DNA of 64,000 nucleotides from CAZSDW01 sp964605705 (GCA_964605705.1 CAZSDW010000007.1:46869-110868), one strand, 5' to 3'. Positions 43,653 through 53,052 are shown, counted from the first letter of the stretch. A program made the numbers and translations. The notes: generated from the sequence alone by a model not told the origin.

Positions 43653-44008
43653 TGGAAAAATGGATTTGCCTGATTTTGCTGATTTGTCTGCTTCAACCGG
43701 TCGCGGGATATGAATTATTTGAATCGTCAAAAAAAGAATCGAAAGATCCCTGGTTTGCCATTGATAAATTGAAACATTTAAGCAGCTCATTCATTATCAC
43801 AACTACCGGGTACTATATGCAAAACCGAATGATGGATAAATCAAAGAACCAATCGATGAATGGCGCTGCACTTATAACAATTTCACTGGGATTGGGAAAA
43901 GAAACATCCGACAAGCACAAGCCCAACGGATTTTTCAGTTTTCGTGACCTGGCAGCGGACGGAATGGGGATTGGTCTGGCATTTCTTTTTATAAAGGGGA
44001 TTGAGTGA
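43652..44008 (+). CDS. YfiM-like (DUF2279) putative periplasmic protein
   Basis: 118 residues with a signal peptide (about 1-19, ending VAGYE). The body has the pattern AIDKLKHLSSSFIITTTGYYMQNR, SLGLGKETSDKHKPNGFFSFRDLAADGMGIGLAF, which resembles YfiM/DUF2279 proteins: paired K-H and D-L-x-A-D-x-x-G blocks on hydrophobic helices. No lipobox cysteine is obvious. Function unknown; VanZ-like folding has been suggested for related motifs. It begins at the last base of the transporter's stop and overlaps the PHP gene by 4 nt. Confidence 0.7.
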   Translation: MEKWICLILLICLLQPVAGYELFESSKKESKDPWFAIDKLKHLSSSFIITTTGYYMQNRMMDKSKNQSMNGAALITISLGLGKETSDKHKPNGFFSFRDLAADGMGIGLAFLFIKGIE

Positions 44009-45060
44009 CACGCGATTTTAAGGAATATATCGGTTGTATTCATGCGCATTCGGTTTATTCGGACGGAAGCGGCACCTTTCCTGAAATGATCTTAGCTGCC
44101 CGGGAAGCCGGATTGGATTTTCTGCTGGCATCCGATCATATGACCCTGAGAGGTCGTGATGAAGGTTATGCAGGTTGGCATGACAATCTGTTTGTTTCGG
44201 TAGGTTACGAAATTAATGATAAAGATGATCAGCATCATTACCTGGCATTCGGACTGGATAAATTGTTGCCGGAAACTCTCAGTCATGAACAATATATTAA
44301 AGCCGTAAAGCAAAAGGGTGCGTTGGGTATTGCCGCGCATCCGTTTGAACAGCGGGATTTGAAAAATTCCCTGGTAGAATTTCCGCCGATCCCGTGGGGT
44401 AACCTGGATTATCCTGAAATTGAAGTGATCGAGATTTGGAACATGATGTCGCACTGGCTGGAACTTACGAACGTGCGGAATAAGTACTGGAATGTTGTCC
44501 ATCCGCGCAGTTTTTCGACATTTCCGTCAAGACGGCTTTTAAGTTGGTGGGATAAAGCAAACCTGGAAAGAAAGGTAACCGGGGTTGGCTCTGTTGATGT
44601 ACACGCTACTAAAATTAAGATTTTAGGACTTTACACTAAAGCAGTTTTCGATTATAAGATTATGTTTAAATCGATCAGAACTCACCTGCTTTGTAATGAT
44701 ACCTTAAGTTCCGAAGATACTTTAAAGACAGAAGCAATCATTTTTGATATAATTCGAAGCGGTCGGACGTTTATCTCAAATTACAGACGGGGGAATGCCA
44801 AAGGATTTCGATTCTGGGTGGAGGATGGCGACAGAGTTCTTCAGATGGGTGAATCGGGTGTCATGAAAAATCCAGTTGTGAAAGCGACTATTCCTGATCG
44901 CGGGCATTGTCGTTTAATTCGAAACGGGGAAGTCATTCAAAAAGGAAAAGCCACTGAGATTGATCTGAAAGTATCACCGGGTTTATACAGGCTGGAGGTG
45001 CTGAAAGGTAAGCGGGGTTGGATTTACTCGAATCATATTAAAATACTGGAATCTGAATAA
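44005..45060 (+). CDS. PHP-domain metal-dependent phosphoesterase
   Basis: 351 residues. The metal-binding PHP pattern is present: IHAHSVYSDGSGTFPEMI near 12-30, ASDHMTLRG near 43-51, GYEIN near 68, and AAHPFEQRD near 112. Further ligands follow in GVGSVDVHATK near 192. The C-terminal 100 residues are a beta-sandwich-like part (VVKATIPDRGHCRLIRNGEVIQKG). Related enzymes hydrolyse phosphate esters or trim nucleotides, so a precise substrate cannot be given. GTG 44005 overlaps the previous gene by GTGA, and purF follows at the next-but-one base. Confidence 0.85.
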   Translation: MTRDFKEYIGCIHAHSVYSDGSGTFPEMILAAREAGLDFLLASDHMTLRGRDEGYAGWHDNLFVSVGYEINDKDDQHHYLAFGLDKLLPETLSHEQYIKAVKQKGALGIAAHPFEQRDLKNSLVEFPPIPWGNLDYPEIEVIEIWNMMSHWLELTNVRNKYWNVVHPRSFSTFPSRRLLSWWDKANLERKVTGVGSVDVHATKIKILGLYTKAVFDYKIMFKSIRTHLLCNDTLSSEDTLKTEAIIFDIIRSGRTFISNYRRGNAKGFRFWVEDGDRVLQMGESGVMKNPVVKATIPDRGHCRLIRNGEVIQKGKATEIDLKVSPGLYRLEVLKGKRGWIYSNHIKILESE

Positions 45061-45061
45061 T

Positions 45062-46411
45062 ATGTGTGGTGTCGTTGGAATTTATAATAACCGGGAGGCA
45101 TCGACTTTAGCATATTTGTGCCTATACGCTTTGCAACATCGCGGACAGGAGGGAGTCGGGATCGCCAGTTATCATAATTCCCACGTTCACATCTCCAAAG
45201 GCTTGGGCCTGGTCTCGGAAGTTTTCTCCCGTCGTGATATGCTGGAGACATTGAAGGGCAATTATGCGATCGGGCATAACCGCTACTCGACTCACGGCGA
45301 CAAATCAAGGCTTAACATTCAGCCACTGGTATTTAATTATAAAGGAAATCAGGTCATCATTGCCCATAATGGCAATCTGGTCGATCTTGATCCGATAAAA
45401 AAGGAATTGGAAGAAAAGGGAACGCTGTTTCAAACAACATCGGACACCGAGTATATCATTCACCTCTTTTCCCATTCATGCGCCGAGACAATCGAAGAAA
45501 AATTTCTTGAGGCTCTGCGGAAAATAAAAGGTGCTTTTTCGATTGTCATTCTTTTTAATGATAAAATGATTATTGCCCGCGACCGGCATGGTTTTCGTCC
45601 TTTATGCCTCGGGCGTTTGAATGATACCGTGATTGCTACATCAGAAACCTGTGCGTTGGATCTGGTGGGTGCCCAATATGAACGGGATGTTGAGCCCGGT
45701 GAGATGATCGTAATTGACGGAAACAATCAAAAAAGTTATAAAATTGCCGAACCTCAGCCGCGCCATTGTATTTTCGAGTACGTTTATTTTTCCAGACCTG
45801 ACAGCCAAATCTTTGGCGAATATGTTGATAAAACCCGCCGTAAGATTGGTAAAATCCTGGCGGTCGAGAAACCGGTGGAAGATGCGGATATCGTGATCTC
45901 GGTGCCGGATTCAAGCAATACCACGGCTCTGGGATATTCACAACGATCGAATGCCCGTTTTGAGTTTGGATTGATTCGGAATCACTATATCGGGAGGACG
46001 TTTATTCACCCGACTCAGGAAATGCGGGACTTTGGCGTAAAAATAAAATTCAATGCCATTGGCGGTGTTTTATATCAGAAAAAGGTTGTTATCGTAGATG
46101 ATTCGATTGTCCGGGGAACCACTCTGAAAAAACTGGTCAGGATGATCAAAGAAGCTGAACCGGCGGAAATCCACATTCGGATTGGGTCACCTCCGGTTAA
46201 ATATCCTTGTTACTACGGGATGGATTTTCCATCCAAAGAGGAACTGATCGCCAATCATAAAGAGGTCAGCGAAATCCGGGATTTTCTCGAAGTTGACAGT
46301 CTTGAATATATTACTGTCGCAGGATTGCTTGATTCCACGACTCTGCCTGATGACTGTTTTTGCACTGCTTGTTTCACCGGGAAATATCTGGATTCAACGG
46401 AAAATTATTAA
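45062..46411 (+). CDS. purF: Amidophosphoribosyltransferase
   Basis: First committed step of purine synthesis: PRPP + glutamine to phosphoribosylamine. The protein begins MCGVVGIY, so Met removal exposes the catalytic Cys without a propeptide. GQEGVGIAS, GHNRYSTHGD and NGNLVDL mark the glutaminase half; VVIVDDSIVRGTT marks the PRPP site. Four cysteines at positions of the Bacillus-type [4Fe-4S] cluster are present (HCIFEY, KYPCYYGMD and CFCTACFTGKY), so it is the oxygen-sensitive Fe-S form. Isolated from other pur genes here. Confidence 0.96.
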   Translation: MCGVVGIYNNREASTLAYLCLYALQHRGQEGVGIASYHNSHVHISKGLGLVSEVFSRRDMLETLKGNYAIGHNRYSTHGDKSRLNIQPLVFNYKGNQVIIAHNGNLVDLDPIKKELEEKGTLFQTTSDTEYIIHLFSHSCAETIEEKFLEALRKIKGAFSIVILFNDKMIIARDRHGFRPLCLGRLNDTVIATSETCALDLVGAQYERDVEPGEMIVIDGNNQKSYKIAEPQPRHCIFEYVYFSRPDSQIFGEYVDKTRRKIGKILAVEKPVEDADIVISVPDSSNTTALGYSQRSNARFEFGLIRNHYIGRTFIHPTQEMRDFGVKIKFNAIGGVLYQKKVVIVDDSIVRGTTLKKLVRMIKEAEPAEIHIRIGSPPVKYPCYYGMDFPSKEELIANHKEVSEIRDFLEVDSLEYITVAGLLDSTTLPDDCFCTACFTGKYLDSTENY

Positions 46412-46423
46412 AATGGAGATAGA

Positions 46424-47389
46424 ATGGTAAAAATTCCTGAAAAATATCTAAAATACCTCGACTACCTGTTCATTTTTCGACCAACATTATTTTTCCCGAT
46501 CTGGATCATCACGTTATCGGGATTGAGTGCCGGCTCATTTTTCAGTGGTAATCCAATCTGGTGGTCATTTGTCTTTAAATGGACCAATTTCTTGGTATTT
46601 TTATTGATAACATTGGCGAGCGGGGCAACCTTTATTCTGAACCAGATCCAATCCCTTCCAAAAGTCAAAGCGGATAGTAGTTTATCCCTGATCTCGGAAA
46701 ATTTTACCCGGATAGGCACAGCCAAGAAAATCGCTATTTATTCAATAATAATTTCCTTAGCCGGATTAGTGCTCATCAATCTGAAAATTTTTATTTTTAT
46801 CAGTATTGTTGTGCTGTTATGGGGATATATGTTTAATTATCCGCCATTTAACTGGAAAGATAAACCATCAATGAGTATTGTCGGGTATCTGGTTGGCGGT
46901 TTGCTATTGTTTTTCAATGGCTGGACACTGTCCGGTTCTAATCCATTTATTGCCTGGCAATATTCAATCCCCTACATGTTTGCCTGGCTTTCCGTAATAA
47001 TTCTGACCCAAATCGATCTTTCCGATGAAGACAGAAAAAATGATAAAACCACTATCGATATAAGATCAAAAAAAATGACCAGGATTCTGATTTCGTTCAT
47101 ATTACTGGTGCTATGTTTTGGAATAAGTCTGTATAACCAGGACCCCATTATTTCACTTCCGGCACTGTTGTCATTACCCTTATTTGTCGTTATGGTTTTA
47201 AAACCGACGGATTCGTGGATTACACGATCGATCCGCTATCCGATTCTGTTTTTAGCCCTTATGCTAAGTTGTGAGTTTCCACTGTTTTTTATTATCCTGT
47301 TTATCAGTTATTATTTATGTAAAAGTTATTATTTTTCTCGATTCAATCTGATTTATCCAACGTTTCAAGTCGGGGATGAGTTAATATGA
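46424..47389 (+). CDS. UbiA-superfamily prenyltransferase with altered first Asp motif
   Basis: 321 residues, about eight membrane helices. The second UbiA motif is present: IDLSDEDRKNDKTT near 195-210. The first motif normally reads N-x-x-x-D; here it is N73-QIQ-S77, with Ser at the key Asp and the next Asp at D84. The enzyme class transfers a prenyl chain to an aromatic or glycerol acceptor. Because the next two genes are a ferredoxin and a geranylgeranyl reductase, candidates are digeranylgeranylglyceryl-phosphate synthase-like or quinone prenylation chemistry. The missing Asp makes activity uncertain. It overlaps the ferredoxin by 4 nt. Confidence 0.8.
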   Translation: MVKIPEKYLKYLDYLFIFRPTLFFPIWIITLSGLSAGSFFSGNPIWWSFVFKWTNFLVFLLITLASGATFILNQIQSLPKVKADSSLSLISENFTRIGTAKKIAIYSIIISLAGLVLINLKIFIFISIVVLLWGYMFNYPPFNWKDKPSMSIVGYLVGGLLLFFNGWTLSGSNPFIAWQYSIPYMFAWLSVIILTQIDLSDEDRKNDKTTIDIRSKKMTRILISFILLVLCFGISLYNQDPIISLPALLSLPLFVVMVLKPTDSWITRSIRYPILFLALMLSCEFPLFFIILFISYYLCKSYYFSRFNLIYPTFQVGDELI

Positions 47390-47568
47390 TAAAAATAAAT
47401 CCATTATTATGTGATCTTTGCGGAACCTGTCCAGCGGTTTGTCCGGTTGATTGTATTGCCCTTGATGAAAACAGGCTCAGTATCGATCACGAAATCTGTA
47501 CCCTCTGCTTACTTTGCATCAAGGTCTGTCCGTTCGGGGCACTCAGCCTGGCAGACAGCAAGGAGTAA
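47386..47568 (+). CDS. 2[4Fe-4S] ferredoxin
   Basis: 60 residues with two complete Cys clusters: C9DLCGTCPAVCP and C38TLCLLCIKVCP, pattern C-x2-C-x2-C-x3-CP in each. It is a small electron carrier. The 4-nt overlap with the UbiA gene and 3-nt spacing to the reductase gene suggest it supplies low-potential electrons to that FAD enzyme, as reported for archaeal geranylgeranyl reductases. Confidence 0.93.
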   Translation: MIKINPLLCDLCGTCPAVCPVDCIALDENRLSIDHEICTLCLLCIKVCPFGALSLADSKE

Positions 47569-47571
47569 TTT

Positions 47572-48750
47572 ATGAAGAGTTCATATGATGTTGTTGTCGT
47601 CGGAGCAGGACCTGCAGGAAGTACCGCCGCCCGGTTTGCTTCCGAAAAAGGTGCTTCGGTTCTGTTGCTGGAAAGAGACCGGGAAATCGGAGTGCCGGTC
47701 AGGTGTGCGGAAGCGACAAGTTTTAAACATTTATATAATTATGTCGATGTCAGAGAAGAGTGGATCGCCAATCGAATCAATAAAATCAGACTGGTTTCTC
47801 CGGCTGGAAAATATGTCGATTTAGATCTGCCATTTGAATGTGGTATTCTTAATCGCCGGATTTTCGACCATGATCTGGCAGCTCTGGCAGCCAAAAGCGG
47901 ATCAGAAGTATTCACCAAAGCCAACGTGACCAATGTAAAATTTGAAGTGGGCAAATTACCGGTCGTTGAGATAATCCACATTGGACAAAAGAAGTTGGTC
48001 GAAGCAAAAATCGTGATTGCCGCCGATGGTGTCGAATCCCGGATTGCCCGTTGTGCGGGCATCCGAACCCAGACGAAGCTTGTTGATATTGAACCTTGTG
48101 CCCAAATGGTGATGGAAGATATAGATGTGGATGGGGATCGGATAGATTTCTATTTTGGTTTAAATCTTGCTCCCGGGGGGTATGTCTGGATTTTTCCTAA
48201 GAGTGACAGCTGTGCCAATGTCGGGCTGGGCTTCAATGCTGCGATGAGTAATGGTAAAACGGCATTGACTTTACTGAAAGAGTTTTATTCCGAGCATTTC
48301 CCCAATGGTAAATGCCTGACCACAATTGCCGGTGGAGTACCGGTTGCCAATTCACTAAAAACTCTGGTAACGGACAATTTTATGGTTGTGGGTGATGCCG
48401 CTCACCAGGTGAATCCGCTTTCGGGTGGTGGAATTTTATCCGTCATGTCAGGCGGTAAAAAAGCAGGAACGGTCGCTGCCAATGCCATTCAAAAAGGGGA
48501 TTTCAGCCAAAAATTTCTGAACAATTATTCCAGAGACTGGAACAAAACTGTCGGAAAAGAACACGAGCGATATTACAGAATTAAAGAGTACGTGATTAAT
48601 ATGGTTGATAAGGATTTTGATGAACTGGCAGAATTTCTATCGGGAATCGATCCCAAAAAAATGACATTTTTAACACTGTTTAAACAGGCAGTTCGAAAGA
48701 AACCATCCCTGATTCTCGATGCTGTAAAATTATTTACCAATATATCCTAA
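47572..48750 (+). CDS. Geranylgeranyl reductase family FAD protein
   Basis: 392 residues. The N-terminal Rossmann motif VVVGAGPAGSTAA (7-20) binds FAD. The family-conserved Cys lies in PVRCAEA (C45), PGGYVWIFPK near 198-207 shapes the prenyl tunnel, and GDAAHQVNPLSGGG near 275-288 is the second FAD motif. These enzymes saturate double bonds of prenyl chains in archaeal lipids, chlorophyll or menaquinone (MenJ). Adjacent ferredoxin and UbiA genes support prenyl-lipid work. Which lipid is unclear. Start is ATG 47572; GGAG occurs 8 nt before. Confidence 0.9.
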   Translation: MKSSYDVVVVGAGPAGSTAARFASEKGASVLLLERDREIGVPVRCAEATSFKHLYNYVDVREEWIANRINKIRLVSPAGKYVDLDLPFECGILNRRIFDHDLAALAAKSGSEVFTKANVTNVKFEVGKLPVVEIIHIGQKKLVEAKIVIAADGVESRIARCAGIRTQTKLVDIEPCAQMVMEDIDVDGDRIDFYFGLNLAPGGYVWIFPKSDSCANVGLGFNAAMSNGKTALTLLKEFYSEHFPNGKCLTTIAGGVPVANSLKTLVTDNFMVVGDAAHQVNPLSGGGILSVMSGGKKAGTVAANAIQKGDFSQKFLNNYSRDWNKTVGKEHERYYRIKEYVINMVDKDFDELAEFLSGIDPKKMTFLTLFKQAVRKKPSLILDAVKLFTNIS

Positions 48751-51612
48751 ATGCCTGATTTACTAAGTCGCTTACATCTCAAAACCTTTATCGCATTTGA
48801 TTTTGAGACAACTGGGCTTAATCCGAACGTTGACAAGGTAATCGAATTTGCCGCAGTTCGTTTTGTTAATGGAAAACCGGAAAAAACACTGAGTTTTCTG
48901 TGCAATCCCGGGGTCGAGATATCTCCGTTAATTGAAGCCCTGACAGGTATCAGCGATAAGATGGTCCAGGATAGAATGCCCTTTGAGAATCGTCTCAATG
49001 AAGTCCTTGAATTTATTGGAAATTCTCCACTCGTCGGGCACAATGTCGGTTTTGATCTTGGATTCCTGAAGACCTATTTGAAGCGTCACCCTGATTTTAA
49101 AAAATATCGGATTAATAATTCGTTGTATGATACCTCGTCATTATCGAGGGCATTTTTCTTTTATCTGCATAATCACAGCCTGGCAACCGTCAGTGAATAT
49201 TGTCAATTGTCTTCGGAAGGTGCTCATCGAGCCGAAGCAGATGCCCTGAATTGTGGTCAAATATTTCTAAAATTGCTGCCGGAAGTTGTCAAGTACGATC
49301 TGGATACCCTGCAGACCATCAATATGGTACTAAAGGATACGAATGATCCGAATAAGTGGCTCTATCAGAATGCCGCCAAATTTCTGTTGCTTTCAAAGAG
49401 CATCGGTGATAGCAAAATCCCAGTAATTGACTGGACTCCTCCGGTAAATATTCTTGGCAGCAAAATTGAACCGTCAAAACAATCCAGCGAGACTAAATTA
49501 AGTGCCAGTGTTGAAGATTATTTTTGCTCGGAAGGTTTTTTATCCCGGGAACTTGAGAACTATGAACCGCGCAACCAGCAAAGTGAAATGGCGCAGCACG
49601 TTCTGTCGGCGTTGAATAACGGACATGTCGCTGTGATTGAAGCCGGGACCGGTGTCGGAAAATCCCTGGCTTATTTGCTTCCCTCAGTCCTGTGGTTGAA
49701 AAACAATTCCCGAAATCATTTCCGATTGGTGATTGCCAGCAATACTAAAACACTCCAGGAACAGGTATTTTTCAAGGAGATACCGTTTGTCAATGACAGG
49801 CTTAATCTGAATTTCAAAGCTGTGATGCTGAAGGGTCGAACAAACTATATTTGCCTGACTCGCTGGAATCGCTACCTGGCAGATATTGGTAACCGTGTTC
49901 ACTATGCCGACAGATCTTCTTTAATCCCAATCATCATCTGGTTAAAGCATACGAAAACCGGCGATATATCCGAGAATAACGGTTTCAAATTAAAGGTGCA
50001 ATATCAGGTCTGGAGCGAAATATGCTCGGAGCCGGGCTACTGCACTACGGGAGTTTGTCAGAAGTATAATGGGTGTTACCTGGGTAAAGCACGTTTTCAT
50101 GCCAGTACAGCGGATGTCATTGTTGTCAATCATTCACTGCTATTGTCGGATGCGGCAGCTGAAAATACTGTTTTGCCGGAATATGATGCGCTGGTGATTG
50201 ACGAAGCTCATAATCTTGAAAAAAATTCCTACAACTATTTTTCTTCAAAAATCAATCTGCCGATATTGAATGCTTTATTAAAAACCATCTATAGTTCCGG
50301 GCAAATCGAGAGGGGTGCCCTGATTGATACTCTTCAATTAATGAGTCAGTATAAAAAGGTCAGTAAAATTGAAAATGACGTAATTAAAATAAAAGATCAT
50401 ATCGGAGACCTTAAAATTGCAGCAGAGAATTTTTATAAAGCAATTTTAACGCATTCCAGCAGGCATCTTAAAACCAATAACGGTTACTCACTGAAGCGAC
50501 GTTATAAAAATTTTCCAGAAGAGTTCCCGGATATTCAAACGGAGCCGAAATCATTTTTATACGAATTATCTATTGCGCTTTCGGTTTTACAGGATCTGGT
50601 TATAAAAGTCGATAACCTGGTTAAGGAATTGCCAGAAGGATTTGATGAATTGCGGATACGGTTCACTAACGTTATTTCCGCCATGCAGGAATATGAAGCG
50701 ACCTTAAAACGGATTTCAGTTGGCGACAATGATGATTTGATTTTCTGGTACGAGGTCAGCGCCCGCGCTAATGAATATGAAATTGAATTTGCTTCGACAC
50801 CACTGGATATGTCCAGCCAGATTTTCGAGAAATTACTGAAAGATAAAAACGCGACAATTCTCACCTCGGCAACATTACAAGTTGCGGATACATTCGAATA
50901 TGTTCTCAATCGTACAGGCGTCAGCAATTTTAAACCGGAAAAACTCGACGTTATTTCGGTGGGATCGCCTTTTGAATACATGAAGCAAATGAAATTCTTT
51001 ACCTATCATAGAGCCAATTTTGACCAGGATGAATTGACATCATTAAGTTCACTGCTGATTAAATTGGTAAATACCTATAATAAAGGAATATTAGTCCTTT
51101 TTACTTCATATGCAGCGTTAAGTAAAGTTTCCAGATCCATTCAGCCGACCTTCAAGAAGCTGGGTGTCACCCTTTTGACTCAGGGATTCGGAGGATCAAG
51201 AACATCGTTACTGGAGCATTTTAGAAAAGATAAGGCATCAGTTCTGCTGGGAACCGACAGTTTCTGGGAGGGAATCGATGTAATAGGCGATTCACTGGAA
51301 ATATTGATTATCCCGAAACTGCCATTTCCGGTGCCGTCCGAGCCAATCATCGAGGCAAATGTCGAAAAGTTAAAATTGGATGGACGAAACCCGTTTAATG
51401 AATATTACGTTCCGGAGTCAATTCTCAAATTTCGGCAGGGAATCGGGCGCTTGATTCGATCAAAAAGTGACCGGGGAATTGTCATTAATATGGATGACCG
51501 AATTGATAAAAAATCCTACGGCAGATTGTTTAAAAATTCGATACCCGTGAATCCCAAATCAATCAATGGGATGGATGATCTGATTGCTGAAATTGGAGAA
51601 TTTTTTAAATAA
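48751..51612 (+). CDS. dinG: DnaQ-like exonuclease fused to DinG/XPD-type helicase
   Basis: 953 residues. The N-terminal 3'-5' exonuclease (about 10-170) has DEDDh residues D17 and E19 in FDFETTGL, plus HNVGFD and HRAEADAL. The SF2 helicase part has Walker A EAGTGVGKS (297-305), a cysteine cluster (YICLTR, then CSEPGYCTTGVC and GCYL) that fits an Fe-S domain, DEAH at 484-487, and motif VI RQGIGRLIRS near 893. The layout matches the Bacillus DinG/YpvA kind of exonuclease-helicase, but with Fe-S cysteines. Role: unwinding or trimming damaged or R-loop DNA. It starts right after the previous stop. Confidence 0.92.
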   Translation: MPDLLSRLHLKTFIAFDFETTGLNPNVDKVIEFAAVRFVNGKPEKTLSFLCNPGVEISPLIEALTGISDKMVQDRMPFENRLNEVLEFIGNSPLVGHNVGFDLGFLKTYLKRHPDFKKYRINNSLYDTSSLSRAFFFYLHNHSLATVSEYCQLSSEGAHRAEADALNCGQIFLKLLPEVVKYDLDTLQTINMVLKDTNDPNKWLYQNAAKFLLLSKSIGDSKIPVIDWTPPVNILGSKIEPSKQSSETKLSASVEDYFCSEGFLSRELENYEPRNQQSEMAQHVLSALNNGHVAVIEAGTGVGKSLAYLLPSVLWLKNNSRNHFRLVIASNTKTLQEQVFFKEIPFVNDRLNLNFKAVMLKGRTNYICLTRWNRYLADIGNRVHYADRSSLIPIIIWLKHTKTGDISENNGFKLKVQYQVWSEICSEPGYCTTGVCQKYNGCYLGKARFHASTADVIVVNHSLLLSDAAAENTVLPEYDALVIDEAHNLEKNSYNYFSSKINLPILNALLKTIYSSGQIERGALIDTLQLMSQYKKVSKIENDVIKIKDHIGDLKIAAENFYKAILTHSSRHLKTNNGYSLKRRYKNFPEEFPDIQTEPKSFLYELSIALSVLQDLVIKVDNLVKELPEGFDELRIRFTNVISAMQEYEATLKRISVGDNDDLIFWYEVSARANEYEIEFASTPLDMSSQIFEKLLKDKNATILTSATLQVADTFEYVLNRTGVSNFKPEKLDVISVGSPFEYMKQMKFFTYHRANFDQDELTSLSSLLIKLVNTYNKGILVLFTSYAALSKVSRSIQPTFKKLGVTLLTQGFGGSRTSLLEHFRKDKASVLLGTDSFWEGIDVIGDSLEILIIPKLPFPVPSEPIIEANVEKLKLDGRNPFNEYYVPESILKFRQGIGRLIRSKSDRGIVINMDDRIDKKSYGRLFKNSIPVNPKSINGMDDLIAEIGEFFK

Positions 51613-51625
51613 ATACTGAGGATTA

Positions 51626-53002
51626 GTGTCTGATTTACTGAAAAATGATATTGTAAAAATTATAGACCAAGCCGATAAACTAATCCTTGCCAGTAATATG
51701 TCCTCGATCAGCCACGTCGTGGAGACCAACTTTATTGCCGAAGGAAGCGATCTCTTGGTCTTCCTTGAGAAGGAATCAATCACTGTTTTTCAGACATCTT
51801 TCAATCCGTACGTTTACGTTTTAATCAATTCGGATGGCGCTGGAAGTATTTCATATAATGGTTTAATCCGTCCGGTTGAAGATGCTTTCATTATTAATAA
51901 AGTTAAAGAGAAGTTGCATAAAGGAAATAATCGCTCTTTAAATTCTGATACAGCAAATATGAGTCTTTTCAAGATTATTCCGTTGAAGATCAGTCTTTGC
52001 AGAAGTGAAGAAAAAAATACAACTGAAATTCTAAGTTTCCGGAAGAATCAACCGAGTCTTATGCAAGCGTTTTTGAGCAGTTTATCATCTAAAATACGGC
52101 TATGGCTTGGAATTGTCCGGGCACCTTTTTTTACTGCCTCAGCAGCGTCTGTAATCCTTGGGGCAGCGATTGCTTTTCAACAAAATCATGGAATTGATTG
52201 GAAACTCTTTTTCTTGACACTAATCGGTGCTGTATTTGCCCACGCTGCCGCTAACGTAATTAATGATTATTATGATCACCGGTCCGGGAACGATGAAGCC
52301 AATCCGTTTTATAATGCTTTCTCCGGTGGCAGCCGTATGATTCAAAACAAATTGCTGACGTCGGGTAAGACTTTTCTGATCGCTGTCTGTCTTTTTCTTG
52401 GGACGATTATGATTGGATTGTACCTTAATTCTGTTGTTGCCGGCAATATGATTTTATTTATCGGTTTACTTGGGACATTATTGGCGTTTACCTATTCAGC
52501 ATCACCCTTGAAATTATCCTATCGAGGGATCGGGGAATTAGCGATTGTGATATCTTATGGTCCGTTGATTGTTTTGGGAACATACTATGTACAGATTCAA
52601 AAATTGGATATTGTACCATTGCTGGCATCCATACCTGCCGGTATTCTTGTGGGACTAATTTTGTTTATTAATGAGTTCCAGGATTTCCATGCCGACGGTG
52701 CCGTTGATAAGAACACCATTGTTGTCAAATTAAAAGAAAAACGCCGTTCCCTGGACTTGTACAAAGGGTCGTTGATTTTTGCATATTGCTGGTTAGTATT
52801 TTTCACTATTCTGAATGTTTTTCCAATATGGTCACTATTGGTATTAATTACTTTTCCGATGGTTTTGAGAGCATTTAAAATCGCTGATAAGAATTATGAC
52901 AAAATCATGGAACTTTTACCGGTCAATGCCATGACAATCGGATTGCATTTGATCTTCACATTGCTTTTTGCTGCTGCATTTATAATTGATGTTTTTATTT
53001 GA
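51626..53002 (+). CDS. menA: MenA-like prenyltransferase with an extra N-terminal split-barrel-like domain
   Basis: 458 residues in two parts. The C-terminal 310 residues (about 150-458) are a MenA/UbiA enzyme with N213-D214-x2-D217 (NVINDYYDHRSGND) and N349-x3-D353-x3-D357 (NEFQDFHADGAVDK), as in 1,4-dihydroxy-2-naphthoate polyprenyltransferase. Residues 1-135 are soluble and beta-rich (LILASNMS, LLVFLEKESITVFQT, NPYVYVLI, GLIRPVED) and resemble a pyridoxamine-phosphate-oxidase-like flavin domain. GTG 51626 follows GAGG by 5 nt and fits this extended start. The fusion hints at flavin-linked redox on the quinone precursor; this is inference. Confidence 0.82.
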   Translation: MSDLLKNDIVKIIDQADKLILASNMSSISHVVETNFIAEGSDLLVFLEKESITVFQTSFNPYVYVLINSDGAGSISYNGLIRPVEDAFIINKVKEKLHKGNNRSLNSDTANMSLFKIIPLKISLCRSEEKNTTEILSFRKNQPSLMQAFLSSLSSKIRLWLGIVRAPFFTASAASVILGAAIAFQQNHGIDWKLFFLTLIGAVFAHAAANVINDYYDHRSGNDEANPFYNAFSGGSRMIQNKLLTSGKTFLIAVCLFLGTIMIGLYLNSVVAGNMILFIGLLGTLLAFTYSASPLKLSYRGIGELAIVISYGPLIVLGTYYVQIQKLDIVPLLASIPAGILVGLILFINEFQDFHADGAVDKNTIVVKLKEKRRSLDLYKGSLIFAYCWLVFFTILNVFPIWSLLVLITFPMVLRAFKIADKNYDKIMELLPVNAMTIGLHLIFTLLFAAAFIIDVFI

Positions 53003-53023
53003 TTAAGCCGGCTTTTGTCAGGC

Positions 53024-53052
53024 TTGACCTTTGCATTGCCGTATCGTAAATT
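53024..53052 (+). promoter_or_regulatory. Candidate promoter for tRNA-Gln/tRNA-Glu
   Basis: TTGACC and TAAATT are separated by 17 nt and end 16 nt before the tRNA-Gln gene. This matches a sigma70-type promoter that would drive the two tRNAs and perhaps the kinase gene beyond them. Confidence 0.5.

Noticed and set aside
43205..43696. 163-codon minus-strand frame in the NSS transporter
   Set aside because: Opposite a well-defined membrane transporter; composition follows the reversed codons.
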